A stretch of DNA of 8,409 nt, taken from contig JAENVX010000085.1 in the NCBI GenBank assembly GCA_016650355.1, positions 1 through 8,409 of the forward strand, read 5' to 3'. The first letter of the stretch is position 1, and each line of letters opens with the position of its first letter. Below the pieces are notes generated by a model that was not told where the DNA came from, ran no database searches, and saw nothing but the letters and a program-made list of their open reading frames with translations. Source of the stretch: Bacteroidia bacterium (lineage in GTDB: Bacteria; Bacteroidota; Bacteroidia; Cytophagales; Cyclobacteriaceae). The position numbers and the translations under genes are program-made. Positions 1 to 6,736 of this stretch are shown in pieces.

Positions 1-195
1 AACCGAAGAGAACGCGATTTTTATATTGCACTTACAGGGCTCTTTTATATTCTGCAAATGGTAGATGCCCATGTTGATTCCCATTTAAAAGAATTTGACC
101 TTAATCCTCAACTCCAAGTAAGGTTGGAACCTTCTATGAGTAATGATCTCTTGATTGGAAGAAGTACAGGGCTCTCTTTAAAACTAAGATTTTAA
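1..195 (+). CDS. DUF5683-type protein, C-terminal fragment
   Basis: This is the 3' end of a gene whose start lies before the window. Frame 1 is open from base 1 to a TAA at 193-195 and gives 64 residues. The visible part begins NRRERDFYIALTGLFYILQM and continues with VDAHVDSHLKEFDL. An Arg-rich turn, a hydrophobic helix and a VDAHVD-like motif followed by a FDL segment are, from memory, typical of the C-terminal end of DUF5683 proteins. These are Bacteroidota membrane proteins of unknown function, usually encoded between parB and dapB. The next gene, dapB, starts 2 bases after the stop, so the two are almost certainly in one operon and may be translationally coupled. The family call rests on this short tail plus the neighbourhood; no function can be assigned. 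Confidence 0.75.
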   Translation, partial: NRRERDFYIALTGLFYILQMVDAHVDSHLKEFDLNPQLQVRLEPSMSNDLLIGRSTGLSLKLRF

Positions 196-197
196 GC

Positions 198-923
198 ATG
201 AACATACTTCTGCTCGGCTACGGTAAAATGGGAAAAACGATAGAGGCAATTGCGCTCGAGCGCGGTCATGCCATTGTGGGCAAAGTCGACAATGAAATGG
301 AGAGGGCTGCGCTTGACTTGGCCATCAAACCAGACGTTGCTATTGAGTTTTCGATGCCCGAAGTTGCGGTTGATAACATCAAGTTTAGTATTGACCGGAA
401 CATACCTATTGTATGCGGAACAACAGGATGGTTGGCTAGTAAAGAGGAAGTTGAAAAATATTGTCTCGACCGTAACTCCACACTTTTTTACACTTCTAAC
501 TTTAGCCTGGGTGTAAATATTTTTTTTAAGCTAAATGAATTTCTGGCCAAGCTTATGAATAGGCATCGTGAGTACACGGTAACTGTTGACGAGACTCACC
601 ACACCCAAAAAAAAGATACACCCAGTGGTACTGCAATCTCATTAGCCGAGGGAATCATTAGGAATTTGTCAAACAAAAAAGACTGGACCAATGAACCAAG
701 TTCAAATCCTGATTCGCTTGTGATCAATTCATACCGGGTTGACCCCGCGCCTGGCACCCACACCGTGAAATATAAGTCTGCAATAGATGATATTGAAATA
801 ACACACACGGCCCATTCCCGTCAAGGATTTGCACTTGGGGCTGTGCTGGTGGCAGAATGGATTAAAGACAAGAAAGGTATTCTGAATATGGAGGATTTTT
901 TTAACCTCACCCCATCTGGATGA
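198..923 (+). CDS. dapB: 4-hydroxy-tetrahydrodipicolinate reductase
   Basis: DapB reduces 4-hydroxy-tetrahydrodipicolinate to tetrahydrodipicolinate with NAD(P)H in the cytoplasm, a step toward meso-diaminopimelate (peptidoglycan) and lysine. The 241-residue protein has the N-terminal nucleotide-binding loop GYGKMG (residues 7-12) and the CGTTGW motif (73-78). The substrate-binding signature runs from about 131 to 146, with H134 and K138 matching the catalytic His and Lys of the E. coli enzyme and PSGTA at 142-146. A C-terminal HSRQGFALGA segment (206-215) is also present. The length is shorter than the E. coli protein (273) but usual for the compact Bacteroidota form. The ATG at 198 places the glycine loop correctly; no clear Shine-Dalgarno precedes it. 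It follows the DUF5683 gene by 2 bases and probably shares its transcript. Confidence 0.97.
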   Translation: MNILLLGYGKMGKTIEAIALERGHAIVGKVDNEMERAALDLAIKPDVAIEFSMPEVAVDNIKFSIDRNIPIVCGTTGWLASKEEVEKYCLDRNSTLFYTSNFSLGVNIFFKLNEFLAKLMNRHREYTVTVDETHHTQKKDTPSGTAISLAEGIIRNLSNKKDWTNEPSSNPDSLVINSYRVDPAPGTHTVKYKSAIDDIEITHTAHSRQGFALGAVLVAEWIKDKKGILNMEDFFNLTPSG

Positions 924-950
924 GTAGTACAGCACGATTTGTTCATCCCT

Positions 951-1000
951 CTCCAAATGGAGTGGCAACTGATACTAAAATTTCAAGGGACTTTAGTCCC
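951..1000. repeat. pair of compact hairpins, REP-like, in the dapB-lepB gap
   Basis: The 179-base gap between dapB and lepB (924-1102) holds two short inverted repeats. One is CTCCA-AA-TGGAG at 951-962; the other is GGGACT-TT-AGTCCC at 987-1000, likely folding as a 5-bp stem with a TTTA loop. A weaker imperfect stem lies at 1021-1039 (CCTACC against GGTAAGG with one bulged base). The pair is flanked by the exact 8-base direct repeat GTAGTACA at 924-931 and 1013-1020. Paired short palindromes between genes resemble REP elements mobilised by TnpA-REP (RAYT) proteins, but copy number cannot be seen here. A simpler reading is an attenuator or terminator after dapB; no T-tract follows either stem. 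Confidence 0.45.
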
Positions 1001-1054
1001 AAACACAAAACTGTAGTACACCTACCTGAAAGGGTAAGGTTGACAAATCAATAT

Positions 1055-1089
1055 TTTGCGTTTCTTTGCGGCACTATTTTTAAAATTTG
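1055..1089 (+). promoter_or_regulatory. weak candidate promoter for lepB
   Basis: A TTTG at 1055-1058 (a second at 1065-1068) and a TA-rich element ending in TTTG at 1081-1089 resemble the Bacteroidota promoter pattern (TTTG ... TAnnTTTG). The -7-like element has one extra base between TA and TTTG. It would start transcription within a few bases of the lepB ATG at 1103. It is offered only because the 179-base gap makes a separate lepB promoter plausible. Confidence 0.2.
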
Positions 1090-1102
1090 ATTATAGAAAA
1101 TT

Positions 1103-2236
1103 ATGAATTGGAAATTCTGGGAGAAAAAACCACAAGAGCAAGAAAGTCAAAAACCTAAGGGAATTGTAAAAGAATGGGCAGATGCCATCGTCTTTGCCGT
1201 AGTGGCCGCGACTCTTATCCGGTGGCTAATCATGGAGGCTTACACCATACCTACCCCTTCCATGGAAAACTCAATGCTCGTGGGCGATTTTTTATTTGTT
1301 AGCAAATTTCATTATGGAACGCGCACTCCAAAAACTATCCTTCAAATTCCACTTACACATCAAAAAATCTGGTTCACAGAAATCCCATCCTACCTGGAGT
1401 GGATTCAACTTCCGCAGTATCGTTTGCCGGGCTTTAGCAGCGTAAAACGAGAAGATGTTGTCGTTTTTAATGTACCTCCTAAAGAATTGAATGATGGAAA
1501 AACCTATCCGGTTGACCTGAAGACAAATTACATTAAAAGATGTGTTGGCATACCAGGAGATGTGCTTGAGGTGAAATCGCGTCAGCTGGTTGTAAATGGG
1601 CAAGTAATTAAAAATGCAAAGGGATTACAATTTAGCTATCTGGTTACCGCCAAAGATGAAATTAATGAGCGAAACCTGATTAAGTTAGGGATTGATCCTG
1701 ATGATTACAACTATTTAGGACGGCCAGAGAATAATGCGGTCTATCAGATGTTTCTAACGCAAGAGAAAGTTGAAGAACTGAAAACTATACCGTATATCGT
1801 TTCTATCGATGATGATTACAGGACGCATGATGGCACGGATATGCGCATATTTCCGAACGCAAAATACGCCCCATGGAACGGTGACAACTATGGCCCGCTT
1901 ACCATTCCAAAAAAAGGGATGACAATTGTCATTAACGACTCCACATTGGCAACGTATGGCGGAACCATTCGCGATTATGATCACAACGAAGATGTGAAAA
2001 TAGAAAACAGCAAACTTTTTATTGACGGAAAGGAAATAGTAGAATATACATTCAAGCAGAACTACTATTTCATGATGGGAGACAACCGCCACAATTCTCT
2101 TGACTCAAGGTATTGGGGCTTTGTGCCAGAAGATCACATTGTTGGCAAAGCATTTTTTGTTTGGCTCTCTATTGATAAGTATGCCAGTTTTATCAACAAG
2201 ATCAGGTGGAGCAGGTTTTTTATGCTGATTAAGTAG
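1103..2236 (+). CDS. lepB: signal peptidase I
   Basis: LepB is the membrane-bound serine protease (family S26) that cleaves signal peptides from exported proteins on the outer face of the inner membrane. The 377-residue protein has a short charged N-terminus and one membrane segment at about 26-45. The catalytic serine S53 lies in PTPSMENSML. Box C is REDVVVFNVP (117-126). The general base K145 lies in NYIKRCVGIPGD (142-153). Box E is MGDNRHNSLDSRYWGF (325-340). Between the lysine box and box E lie about 170 residues, much longer than in minimal forms, so there is a large inserted region at roughly 165-265; from memory, enlarged LepB proteins are common in Bacteroidota. The C-terminal tail (about 350-377) is hydrophobic and basic. 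The ATG at 1103 is preceded by an A-rich stretch and no Shine-Dalgarno. Confidence 0.97.
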   Translation: MNWKFWEKKPQEQESQKPKGIVKEWADAIVFAVVAATLIRWLIMEAYTIPTPSMENSMLVGDFLFVSKFHYGTRTPKTILQIPLTHQKIWFTEIPSYLEWIQLPQYRLPGFSSVKREDVVVFNVPPKELNDGKTYPVDLKTNYIKRCVGIPGDVLEVKSRQLVVNGQVIKNAKGLQFSYLVTAKDEINERNLIKLGIDPDDYNYLGRPENNAVYQMFLTQEKVEELKTIPYIVSIDDDYRTHDGTDMRIFPNAKYAPWNGDNYGPLTIPKKGMTIVINDSTLATYGGTIRDYDHNEDVKIENSKLFIDGKEIVEYTFKQNYYFMMGDNRHNSLDSRYWGFVPEDHIVGKAFFVWLSIDKYASFINKIRWSRFFMLIK

Positions 2237-2307
2237 TATTAAGTATCAAGTCTTTAGTATTGAGTAAATGTTGTCTTTGATAGGTAATTAACTTAAGACT
2301 TAATACT
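2235..2307. repeat. degenerate 7-base tandem repeat arranged as an inverted repeat; possible two-way terminator
   Basis: Starting inside the lepB stop codon, five head-to-tail 7-base units run from 2235 to 2269. All begin AGT, and the consensus is AGTATTA. The facing strand carries three units of the same kind at about 2287-2307, in opposite orientation. The outermost units form a perfect 10-base inverted repeat: AGTATTAAGT at 2235-2244 and ACTTAATACT at 2298-2307. The transcript could therefore fold into an AU-rich stem with a long loop. It sits exactly between the convergent genes lepB and ung (stops at 2236 and 2320), where a bidirectional terminator would be expected, although the stem is poor in GC. 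Confidence 0.6.
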
Positions 2308-2319
2308 CTAGAACTATTT

Positions 2320-2988
2320 TTACCATTCAATCTCTTTCAGTCCCTTACTCTTTAAGTATTCATTTGTTTTACTGAAATGCTTCCCACCGAAAAAACCACG
2401 GTCGGCAGAGAAGGGTGAGGGATGGGCTGACATTAGCACAAAGTGCTTTGAGTGATCTATGATCTCCCCTTTTTTTTGGGCATAGGCACCCCACAATATA
2501 AAGACAACATTTTTCTTTTCATCAGATATCTTTTTAATGACAGCATCCGTAAACGTTTCCCATCCTTTCTTTTGATGAGATCCTGCCTCAGCGGTTCTTA
2601 CAGTGAGCGTGGCATTCAACAATAGTACCCCTTGCTTAGCCCATCTTTCGAGATCACCATTTTGTGGTATTGGTTTGCCTAAGTCATTAAGAATCTCTTT
2701 AAAAATATTTAGAAGAGATGGAGGGAACCGGATTCCGTTTCGCACAGAAAAGCACAAACCGTTAGCCTGACCTGGGCCGTGGTAAGGGTCTTGCCCTATT
2801 ATGACCACCTTTATTGCATCGAAATCACAACAATCGAACGCCCGAAAAATTTCCTTTCCAGGCGGAAAAATGGTGTGCGCGAGATATTCTTGTTTAACAA
2901 AGGCCGTAAGTTCCTGAAAATAAGGCTTTTCAAATTCGTCCCCCAATCGAGATTTCCAGGTTGGATCAATTTTCACTTCTATGGCCAT
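2320..2988 (-). CDS. ung: uracil-DNA glycosylase (family 1)
   Basis: Ung removes uracil from DNA, arising from cytosine deamination or dUTP incorporation, and starts base-excision repair. The 222-residue protein is full length for the family. It carries the water-activating loop GQDPYHGPGQANGLCFSV (65-82) with catalytic D67. F80 is the uracil-stacking phenylalanine and N125 in LLLNATLTVR the uracil-reading asparagine. HPSPFSADRGFFG (189-201) contains the catalytic H189 and the DNA-intercalation loop. The ATG at 2986-2988 gives the usual short N-terminus before the conserved WKSRLGDEF segment. No Shine-Dalgarno is visible. The gene is convergent with lepB and divergent from apaG, separated from the latter by 70 bases that must hold both promoters. 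Confidence 0.97.
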   Translation of the reverse strand: MAIEVKIDPTWKSRLGDEFEKPYFQELTAFVKQEYLAHTIFPPGKEIFRAFDCCDFDAIKVVIIGQDPYHGPGQANGLCFSVRNGIRFPPSLLNIFKEILNDLGKPIPQNGDLERWAKQGVLLLNATLTVRTAEAGSHQKKGWETFTDAVIKKISDEKKNVVFILWGAYAQKKGEIIDHSKHFVLMSAHPSPFSADRGFFGGKHFSKTNEYLKSKGLKEIEW

Positions 2989-3058
2989 TGTGTTAAATAT
3001 TCTACAACAAATCTTCTATCACCTCTGTAAAATAGAAAAAAATGATATTTTTGAACGG

Positions 3059-3445
3059 ATGATTGCAGAAATAACCAAAGGGGTAAAGGTAAGTGTGGAG
3101 ACGGAATATCAACCTTCCTATTCCAGTCCCAGCCAGTATCACTATGTTTTTACATATCGAATTACTATAGAAAATCAAAGCGAATTCACCATCCAGCTGA
3201 TGCGCAGGCATTGGTACATTCACGATGCGGGCTTTAGTCAACGGGAAGTAGAGGGCGATGGTGTGGTGGGTCAACAACCAGTTTTGGAGCCAGGTCAAAC
3301 ACACCAATATGTTTCAGGTTGTAACTTAAAATCCGGTATTGGTAAAATGGTTGGCACCTATGACATGGAGCGAATAGTGGATGGATCAACTTTTAGAGCG
3401 AAAATTCCTGAGTTCATGATGATAGCCCCGCTCCGACTCAATTAA
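3059..3445 (+). CDS. apaG: ApaG family protein (DUF525)
   Basis: ApaG proteins are small, about 125-residue, immunoglobulin/fibronectin-like beta-sandwich proteins. The name comes from the E. coli apaGH operon, and links to Co2+/Mg2+ resistance have been reported; the molecular role is not settled. The 128-residue product has the family pattern: alternating strands YHYVFTYRITIENQ (27-40), the MRRHWYIHDAG segment (48-58), the glycine motif GDGVVG (66-71), QPVLEPG (73-79), then YVSGCNL and KMVGTYDME. The start was set at the ATG at 3059, which gives the family's usual N-terminus. The frame is open further upstream to an ATG at 2981, but that would add 26 residues and overlap ung on the opposite strand. 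No partner phosphatase (apaH) lies in the window. Confidence 0.93.
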   Translation: MIAEITKGVKVSVETEYQPSYSSPSQYHYVFTYRITIENQSEFTIQLMRRHWYIHDAGFSQREVEGDGVVGQQPVLEPGQTHQYVSGCNLKSGIGKMVGTYDMERIVDGSTFRAKIPEFMMIAPLRLN

Positions 3446-3479
3446 TCTAGGTCGTATTGCAATTCACCGATTCCAGAAA

Positions 3480-3508
3480 TTTGCATTCAGATTAATTCCC
3501 TAATTTCC
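3480..3508 (+). promoter_or_regulatory. weak candidate promoter for the methyltransferase gene
   Basis: In the 86-base gap after apaG, TTTG at 3480-3483 and TAATTTCC at 3501-3508 are 17 bases apart. They loosely match the Bacteroidota TTTG ... TAnnTTTG promoter pattern, with two mismatches at the end of the second element and a spacer slightly shorter than usual. Transcription would begin roughly 15-20 bases before the GTG at 3532. The match is weak. Confidence 0.2.
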
Positions 3509-3531
3509 CATTTCATCTATCGTACGATTTC

Positions 3532-4314
3532 GTGGTCAATTACCATCAGTTAAAAGCTTTTATCAAACATTGGCTCACCTCCGTAGATAAGCACTCAATT
3601 CACTCCCCCTTTTTTTTTGACTTTTATAACAAAGTAATATTAGACAAAACGGATCCCGGTCAATTTAGTGAGACCGAACAATTGAGATCAAATCTTTTAG
3701 TCAACTCTACCGAAATTGAAATAATAGATTTTGGTGCAGGGTCAAAAAAACTTAACGGTACAAAAAGAAAACTTTTGGATATCGCCAGTACAAGTCTAAC
3801 TCCTCAAAAATTTGCAAGACTATATTATAACATCATCACCTACCAGAAAGCAAAAAACATTGTCGAACTAGGTACTTCCTTAGGGATTACCTCACTGTAC
3901 CTGGCCAAGAGTAAAGCATGTCATGTAACAACTTTCGAAGGGAGTCGCTCGTTGGCAGATGTTGCGATTACCAATTTTGAATACTTTGAAAAGCAAAATA
4001 TCGAACTAATAGAAGGCAACATCAATTCCACATTGCAAGAATTTGTTCAGAATCCCGCCAAAATCAATTTTGTTTTGATTGACGCAAATCACCAGTACGC
4101 ACCCACCCTGCGCTACTTTAATATGATGATGAGAAGACTAAATGAAAAAAGCATAGTCGTATTGGATGATATTCATTGGTCGGAAGAAATGGAGCGTGCC
4201 TGGAATGAACTCAGGACAAGCCAACTTGTGTATGGAAGTATCGATTTGTTCCGCTGTGGAATTTTATTTTTCGACCCTGATATAAATAGGCAGCATTTTG
4301 TACTAAACTTATAA
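3532..4314 (+). CDS. class I SAM-dependent methyltransferase, substrate unknown
   Basis: This is a 260-residue predicted cytoplasmic methyltransferase with a Rossmann fold of the O-methyltransferase / Methyltransf_24 kind. The SAM-binding loop is NIVELGTSLGITSLYLAKS (109-127). An acidic residue after strand 2, E136 in TFEGS, should bind the ribose. The motif at strand 4 is NFVLIDANHQY (179-189) with D184, followed by VVLDDIHW (209-216), a DD pair seen in metal-assisted O-methyltransferases. The N-terminal ~100 residues are helical and carry HSIHSPFFFDF (21-31) plus a glycine-rich DFGAGS (66-71) that mimics a SAM loop but is not followed by one. The start is GTG: an in-frame stop at 3493-3495 and no intervening ATG leave it as the best start. 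The substrate is not recognisable from this sequence. Confidence 0.85.
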   Translation: MVNYHQLKAFIKHWLTSVDKHSIHSPFFFDFYNKVILDKTDPGQFSETEQLRSNLLVNSTEIEIIDFGAGSKKLNGTKRKLLDIASTSLTPQKFARLYYNIITYQKAKNIVELGTSLGITSLYLAKSKACHVTTFEGSRSLADVAITNFEYFEKQNIELIEGNINSTLQEFVQNPAKINFVLIDANHQYAPTLRYFNMMMRRLNEKSIVVLDDIHWSEEMERAWNELRTSQLVYGSIDLFRCGILFFDPDINRQHFVLNL

Positions 4315-4346
4315 CAGACTGAAATAAACTCTATTTTTACATTTTT

Positions 4347-4352
4347 AAGGAA
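4347..4352 (+). promoter_or_regulatory. ribosome binding site AAGGAA of the coiled-coil gene
   Basis: AAGGAA lies 5 bases before the ATG at 4358. It is one of only two convincing Shine-Dalgarno sequences in the window, and it supports that start. Confidence 0.6.
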
Positions 4353-4357
4353 CATTC

Positions 4358-5266
4358 ATGAGTGAATCCACACCAGCAAAATCGGGTAACAAAGCGGCTA
4401 TTATAATTGCCCTGCTTTCTATTATTGTTATCATCCAAAGCATAAAAATCTATCTTGACTATCAGCGCAATGTGGAGAAAACAGTACAAATAGCTGACAC
4501 AGAGGAGAATTTAGCAAGCACCATGCAGCGGCTAAATGAAATAAAGATGGAACTTGATCAGAAAATATTAGATATCGAAAAACTTGGAGGTGATATTTCT
4601 GAACTTGAGAAAGTGAAAGCTGAAGTAGATGCTCAACTAAAAAGAAGCACGGCCCGATCCGCAAAAGAAATTGAACAATTGAAAGATAGGGTTGAGGGAT
4701 ATGAAGAATTGCTAAAACTTAAAGATGAGGAATTAGAAAAACTCAAATCGGTAAATAAAGAGTTGTTTACAGAAAACAGATCACTCAAAACTCAAAAGAA
4801 TGTCCTCAACGATTCCATCAACAGGCTTGAGAAGAATAAGGAAGAACTTACGACCAAAGTGGCAATTGCCTCTCAATTGAAAGCTGAAAGCGTTTCTGTC
4901 AAATCACTTAACTCAAAAGGCAAAGAGCGTGAATCTCCGTTTAAAAACCGGCAATTGGAAAAACTAAAGGTTGAGTTTCTGATAGCCGACAATAAAGTGG
5001 CTCCTGTTGAAGGCAAGAAAATATTAATTCGTGTTGTCGATGAGAATGGCCAGATTATTTTTGATGTCGCCAAAGGGTCGGGCACTTTTATACTTAATGG
5101 AAAAGAAGAGTTTTATACCTCTTCGCAAGATATCCTATTTGATAATACGCGTCAAAAATTGACGTATGTGTATGAGAAGGGATCTGAATATACTTCGGGA
5201 AATTATACTGTTGAAATCTTTACGGATGGATATAAAATGGGAAGTGCGCAGTTTGCTGTGAAATAA
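4358..5266 (+). CDS. membrane-anchored coiled-coil protein of unknown function
   Basis: I do not recognise a named family. The 302-residue protein has a short N-terminus and a single hydrophobic segment (about 13-31, rich in Ile) with no signal-peptidase or lipobox site. A long charged coiled coil follows at about 40-170, with heptad Leu/Ile spacing and many Glu and Lys. A Ser/Lys linker (about 171-200) leads to a beta-rich C-terminal domain (about 201-302) with the strands EKLKVEFLIADNK, KKILIRVVDENG and NYTVEIFTDGYKMGSAQFAV. The likely topology is an inner-membrane anchor with the coiled coil and beta domain in the periplasm, as in spacer or tether proteins. The gene is 43 bases after the methyltransferase and may share its transcript, but it has its own clear Shine-Dalgarno. 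Confidence 0.75.
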   Translation: MSESTPAKSGNKAAIIIALLSIIVIIQSIKIYLDYQRNVEKTVQIADTEENLASTMQRLNEIKMELDQKILDIEKLGGDISELEKVKAEVDAQLKRSTARSAKEIEQLKDRVEGYEELLKLKDEELEKLKSVNKELFTENRSLKTQKNVLNDSINRLEKNKEELTTKVAIASQLKAESVSVKSLNSKGKERESPFKNRQLEKLKVEFLIADNKVAPVEGKKILIRVVDENGQIIFDVAKGSGTFILNGKEEFYTSSQDILFDNTRQKLTYVYEKGSEYTSGNYTVEIFTDGYKMGSAQFAVK

Positions 5267-5281
5267 ATTTTAGCCGCATTC

Positions 5282-5297
5282 CCACATTCGGTTGTGG
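5282..5297. terminator. small hairpin between convergent genes, weak terminator candidate
   Basis: CCACA (5282-5286), loop TTCGGT and TGTGG (5293-5297) form a 5-bp stem in the 44-base gap between the convergent coiled-coil and cytochrome genes. Neither side has a proper T-tract, so the assignment depends mostly on position. Confidence 0.3.
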
Positions 5298-5310
5298 ACT
5301 TAAATTCCTC

Positions 5311-6732
5311 TTACTTTCTTCCAAATATCAGCGTGTCAGTAGCAAGGAATGGCAGTTCATATCCTCCGGTGTCCATTTTGATTTGGGAATTCAATTTCTG
5401 TAAACCATCCTTTGTGACTTTTGTATTAAACAGGTAAAGCTCTTTAAGAGACCTAATGTTATTTACGATTTTCAAGGCTTCATCACTGACATTGGTTTCA
5501 ACCAGGTTGAGATAAAATAAATTATTACAACCCTGCAAGTGTGAAATCCCACTGTCAGTAATAAGCGTGTGCTCCACATGCAGCCGCCTCAGTTCTTTTA
5601 ATTCCGAAATTAAAATCAGGTCGTCATCTGAAACTGTTGTTCGCGCCAGATTTAATTCAATAACCTGTGGGCTCAAAATTTTTAAAAGTTCTAAATCTCT
5701 TTGTTCCACTTCTTTTTTGCCCGCAAAACTTATAGACAAATAATTCGACTTGCCTCCAACAGAGCCGATAGACACGCCAAGTGATCTAAGCTCCTCAATA
5801 GCTGCGCCATCGGCAACAGCAACCTCTTCAATAGGGAGCCAGCTGTTGACTGTCTGGGTAGATGATAGAGATTCCAAATAGTTTGTTAATTCTTCACGCT
5901 TAGAAAGTTCCTTCACTTTTTTTTCAAAGCTGGCGCCTTCCGTTATCCACCACTTAATCAACTCGATATCCGAAGATGTTAATTGAGCCTCCCTCCGAGG
6001 TGGCATATGCCCTTTTTCCTCTATGGATAAGGAAGTTCGCTTGATTATCTCGCTCTCTTTAGGCTCACCTGCAGTAAATATTTCTCCATGCTTCCCGCCT
6101 TTTTTTATCAATTCAATTTCATCCAGGCGCAATTGCCCTTTTTGCTTTTTAGAACTATGGCATGCATAACATTTTTCTTTCAATAATGGCTGAATAATAT
6201 CATCGTAAACTTTCGCCTCACTTACATTCTCAATGGGTTGCCTTTGGGTTGCAATCTTTTGTGTATTCGCTGCATCCAAACTATCCGTACCGGAGTCAAA
6301 AAGATAATCCTCGCCTCGTGTAAGAGAACTGCCCCAATGACCTGTAACCATAAGTAATATCACCAAAGGGAAAAATAAAACCAATACAGCTTTTCGCTGA
6401 TCCTTTTTTGGAAGGGCAAAGGATTTGCTACTGAAAAGAAAAATCAAAAAAGCCAGGCCTGCCGTGGCAAAACCCATCCACTTGTGTTGACTAAGAAGTT
6501 CATCATCATAAGCTCCCTCATTTGATAAAATGTAACCACTGAATGCAGCAAGAACAGCCGAAAGCGTACCGAAAAATAAGGCAGGCCGGACTGCTGCTTT
6601 TAATTTTTTATACCGTTTTGTTTTGGATAATAACTCGAACAAAAAAGCCAGCAAGAGAATACCAATTGGAAGATGCACAAGTGCCGGATGAAATCGACCA
6701 AAGATAGAAGTGAAGTTGATTTCGGCTAGCAT
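5311..6732 (-). CDS. DUF2231 membrane domain - planctomycete-type cytochrome c - leucine-rich repeat fusion protein
   Basis: A 473-residue multidomain envelope protein. The N-terminal ~140 residues hold about four membrane segments (roughly 18-36, 50-70, 86-102, 115-132) and fit DUF2231. Histidines lie in FHPALVHLPIG (H15, H20), QHKW (H83) and GHWGSSLTRG (H132), which could bind heme b. After a linker comes a cytochrome domain of the planctomycete PSCyt1 kind: YDDIIQPLLKEKCYACHSSK (176-195) with heme attachment at C188/C191/H192, and the likely axial Met M243 in HMPPR. Residues 357-450 form four leucine-rich repeats of exactly 24 residues with LxxLxLxxTxVTDxGL character. The start was set at the ATG at 6732, 4 bases after the DUF1501 stop; a TTG at 6747 would overlap that gene. 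Electron transfer near the inner membrane is inferred; the substrate is unknown. Confidence 0.88.
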   Translation of the reverse strand: MLAEINFTSIFGRFHPALVHLPIGILLLAFLFELLSKTKRYKKLKAAVRPALFFGTLSAVLAAFSGYILSNEGAYDDELLSQHKWMGFATAGLAFLIFLFSSKSFALPKKDQRKAVLVLFFPLVILLMVTGHWGSSLTRGEDYLFDSGTDSLDAANTQKIATQRQPIENVSEAKVYDDIIQPLLKEKCYACHSSKKQKGQLRLDEIELIKKGGKHGEIFTAGEPKESEIIKRTSLSIEEKGHMPPRREAQLTSSDIELIKWWITEGASFEKKVKELSKREELTNYLESLSSTQTVNSWLPIEEVAVADGAAIEELRSLGVSIGSVGGKSNYLSISFAGKKEVEQRDLELLKILSPQVIELNLARTTVSDDDLILISELKELRRLHVEHTLITDSGISHLQGCNNLFYLNLVETNVSDEALKIVNNIRSLKELYLFNTKVTKDGLQKLNSQIKMDTGGYELPFLATDTLIFGRK

Positions 6733-6736
6733 TACG

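Noticed and set aside
1754..2092. Antisense open frame of 112 codons within lepB
   Set aside because: It lies entirely inside a convincing lepB coding frame, has no recognisable domain and no ribosome binding site; it is a shadow frame.
3046..3053. TATTTTTG, a perfect match to the Bacteroidota -7 promoter element, before apaG
   Set aside because: It ends 5 bases before the apaG ATG, so transcription would start at or inside the start codon, and no well-placed TTTG lies upstream. In an AT-rich gap such a match is expected by chance.
2981..3058. Longer apaG reading frame starting at 2981
   Set aside because: The extra 26 residues do not fit the ApaG family length and would overlap the ung start on the opposite strand; the ATG at 3059 gives the usual N-terminus.
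3610..3618. Run of nine T in the methyltransferase gene as a phase-variable tract
   Set aside because: The run simply encodes FFF in a conserved-looking SPFFFDF segment, and similar short A/T runs occur in dapB and ung; nothing else suggests phase variation.
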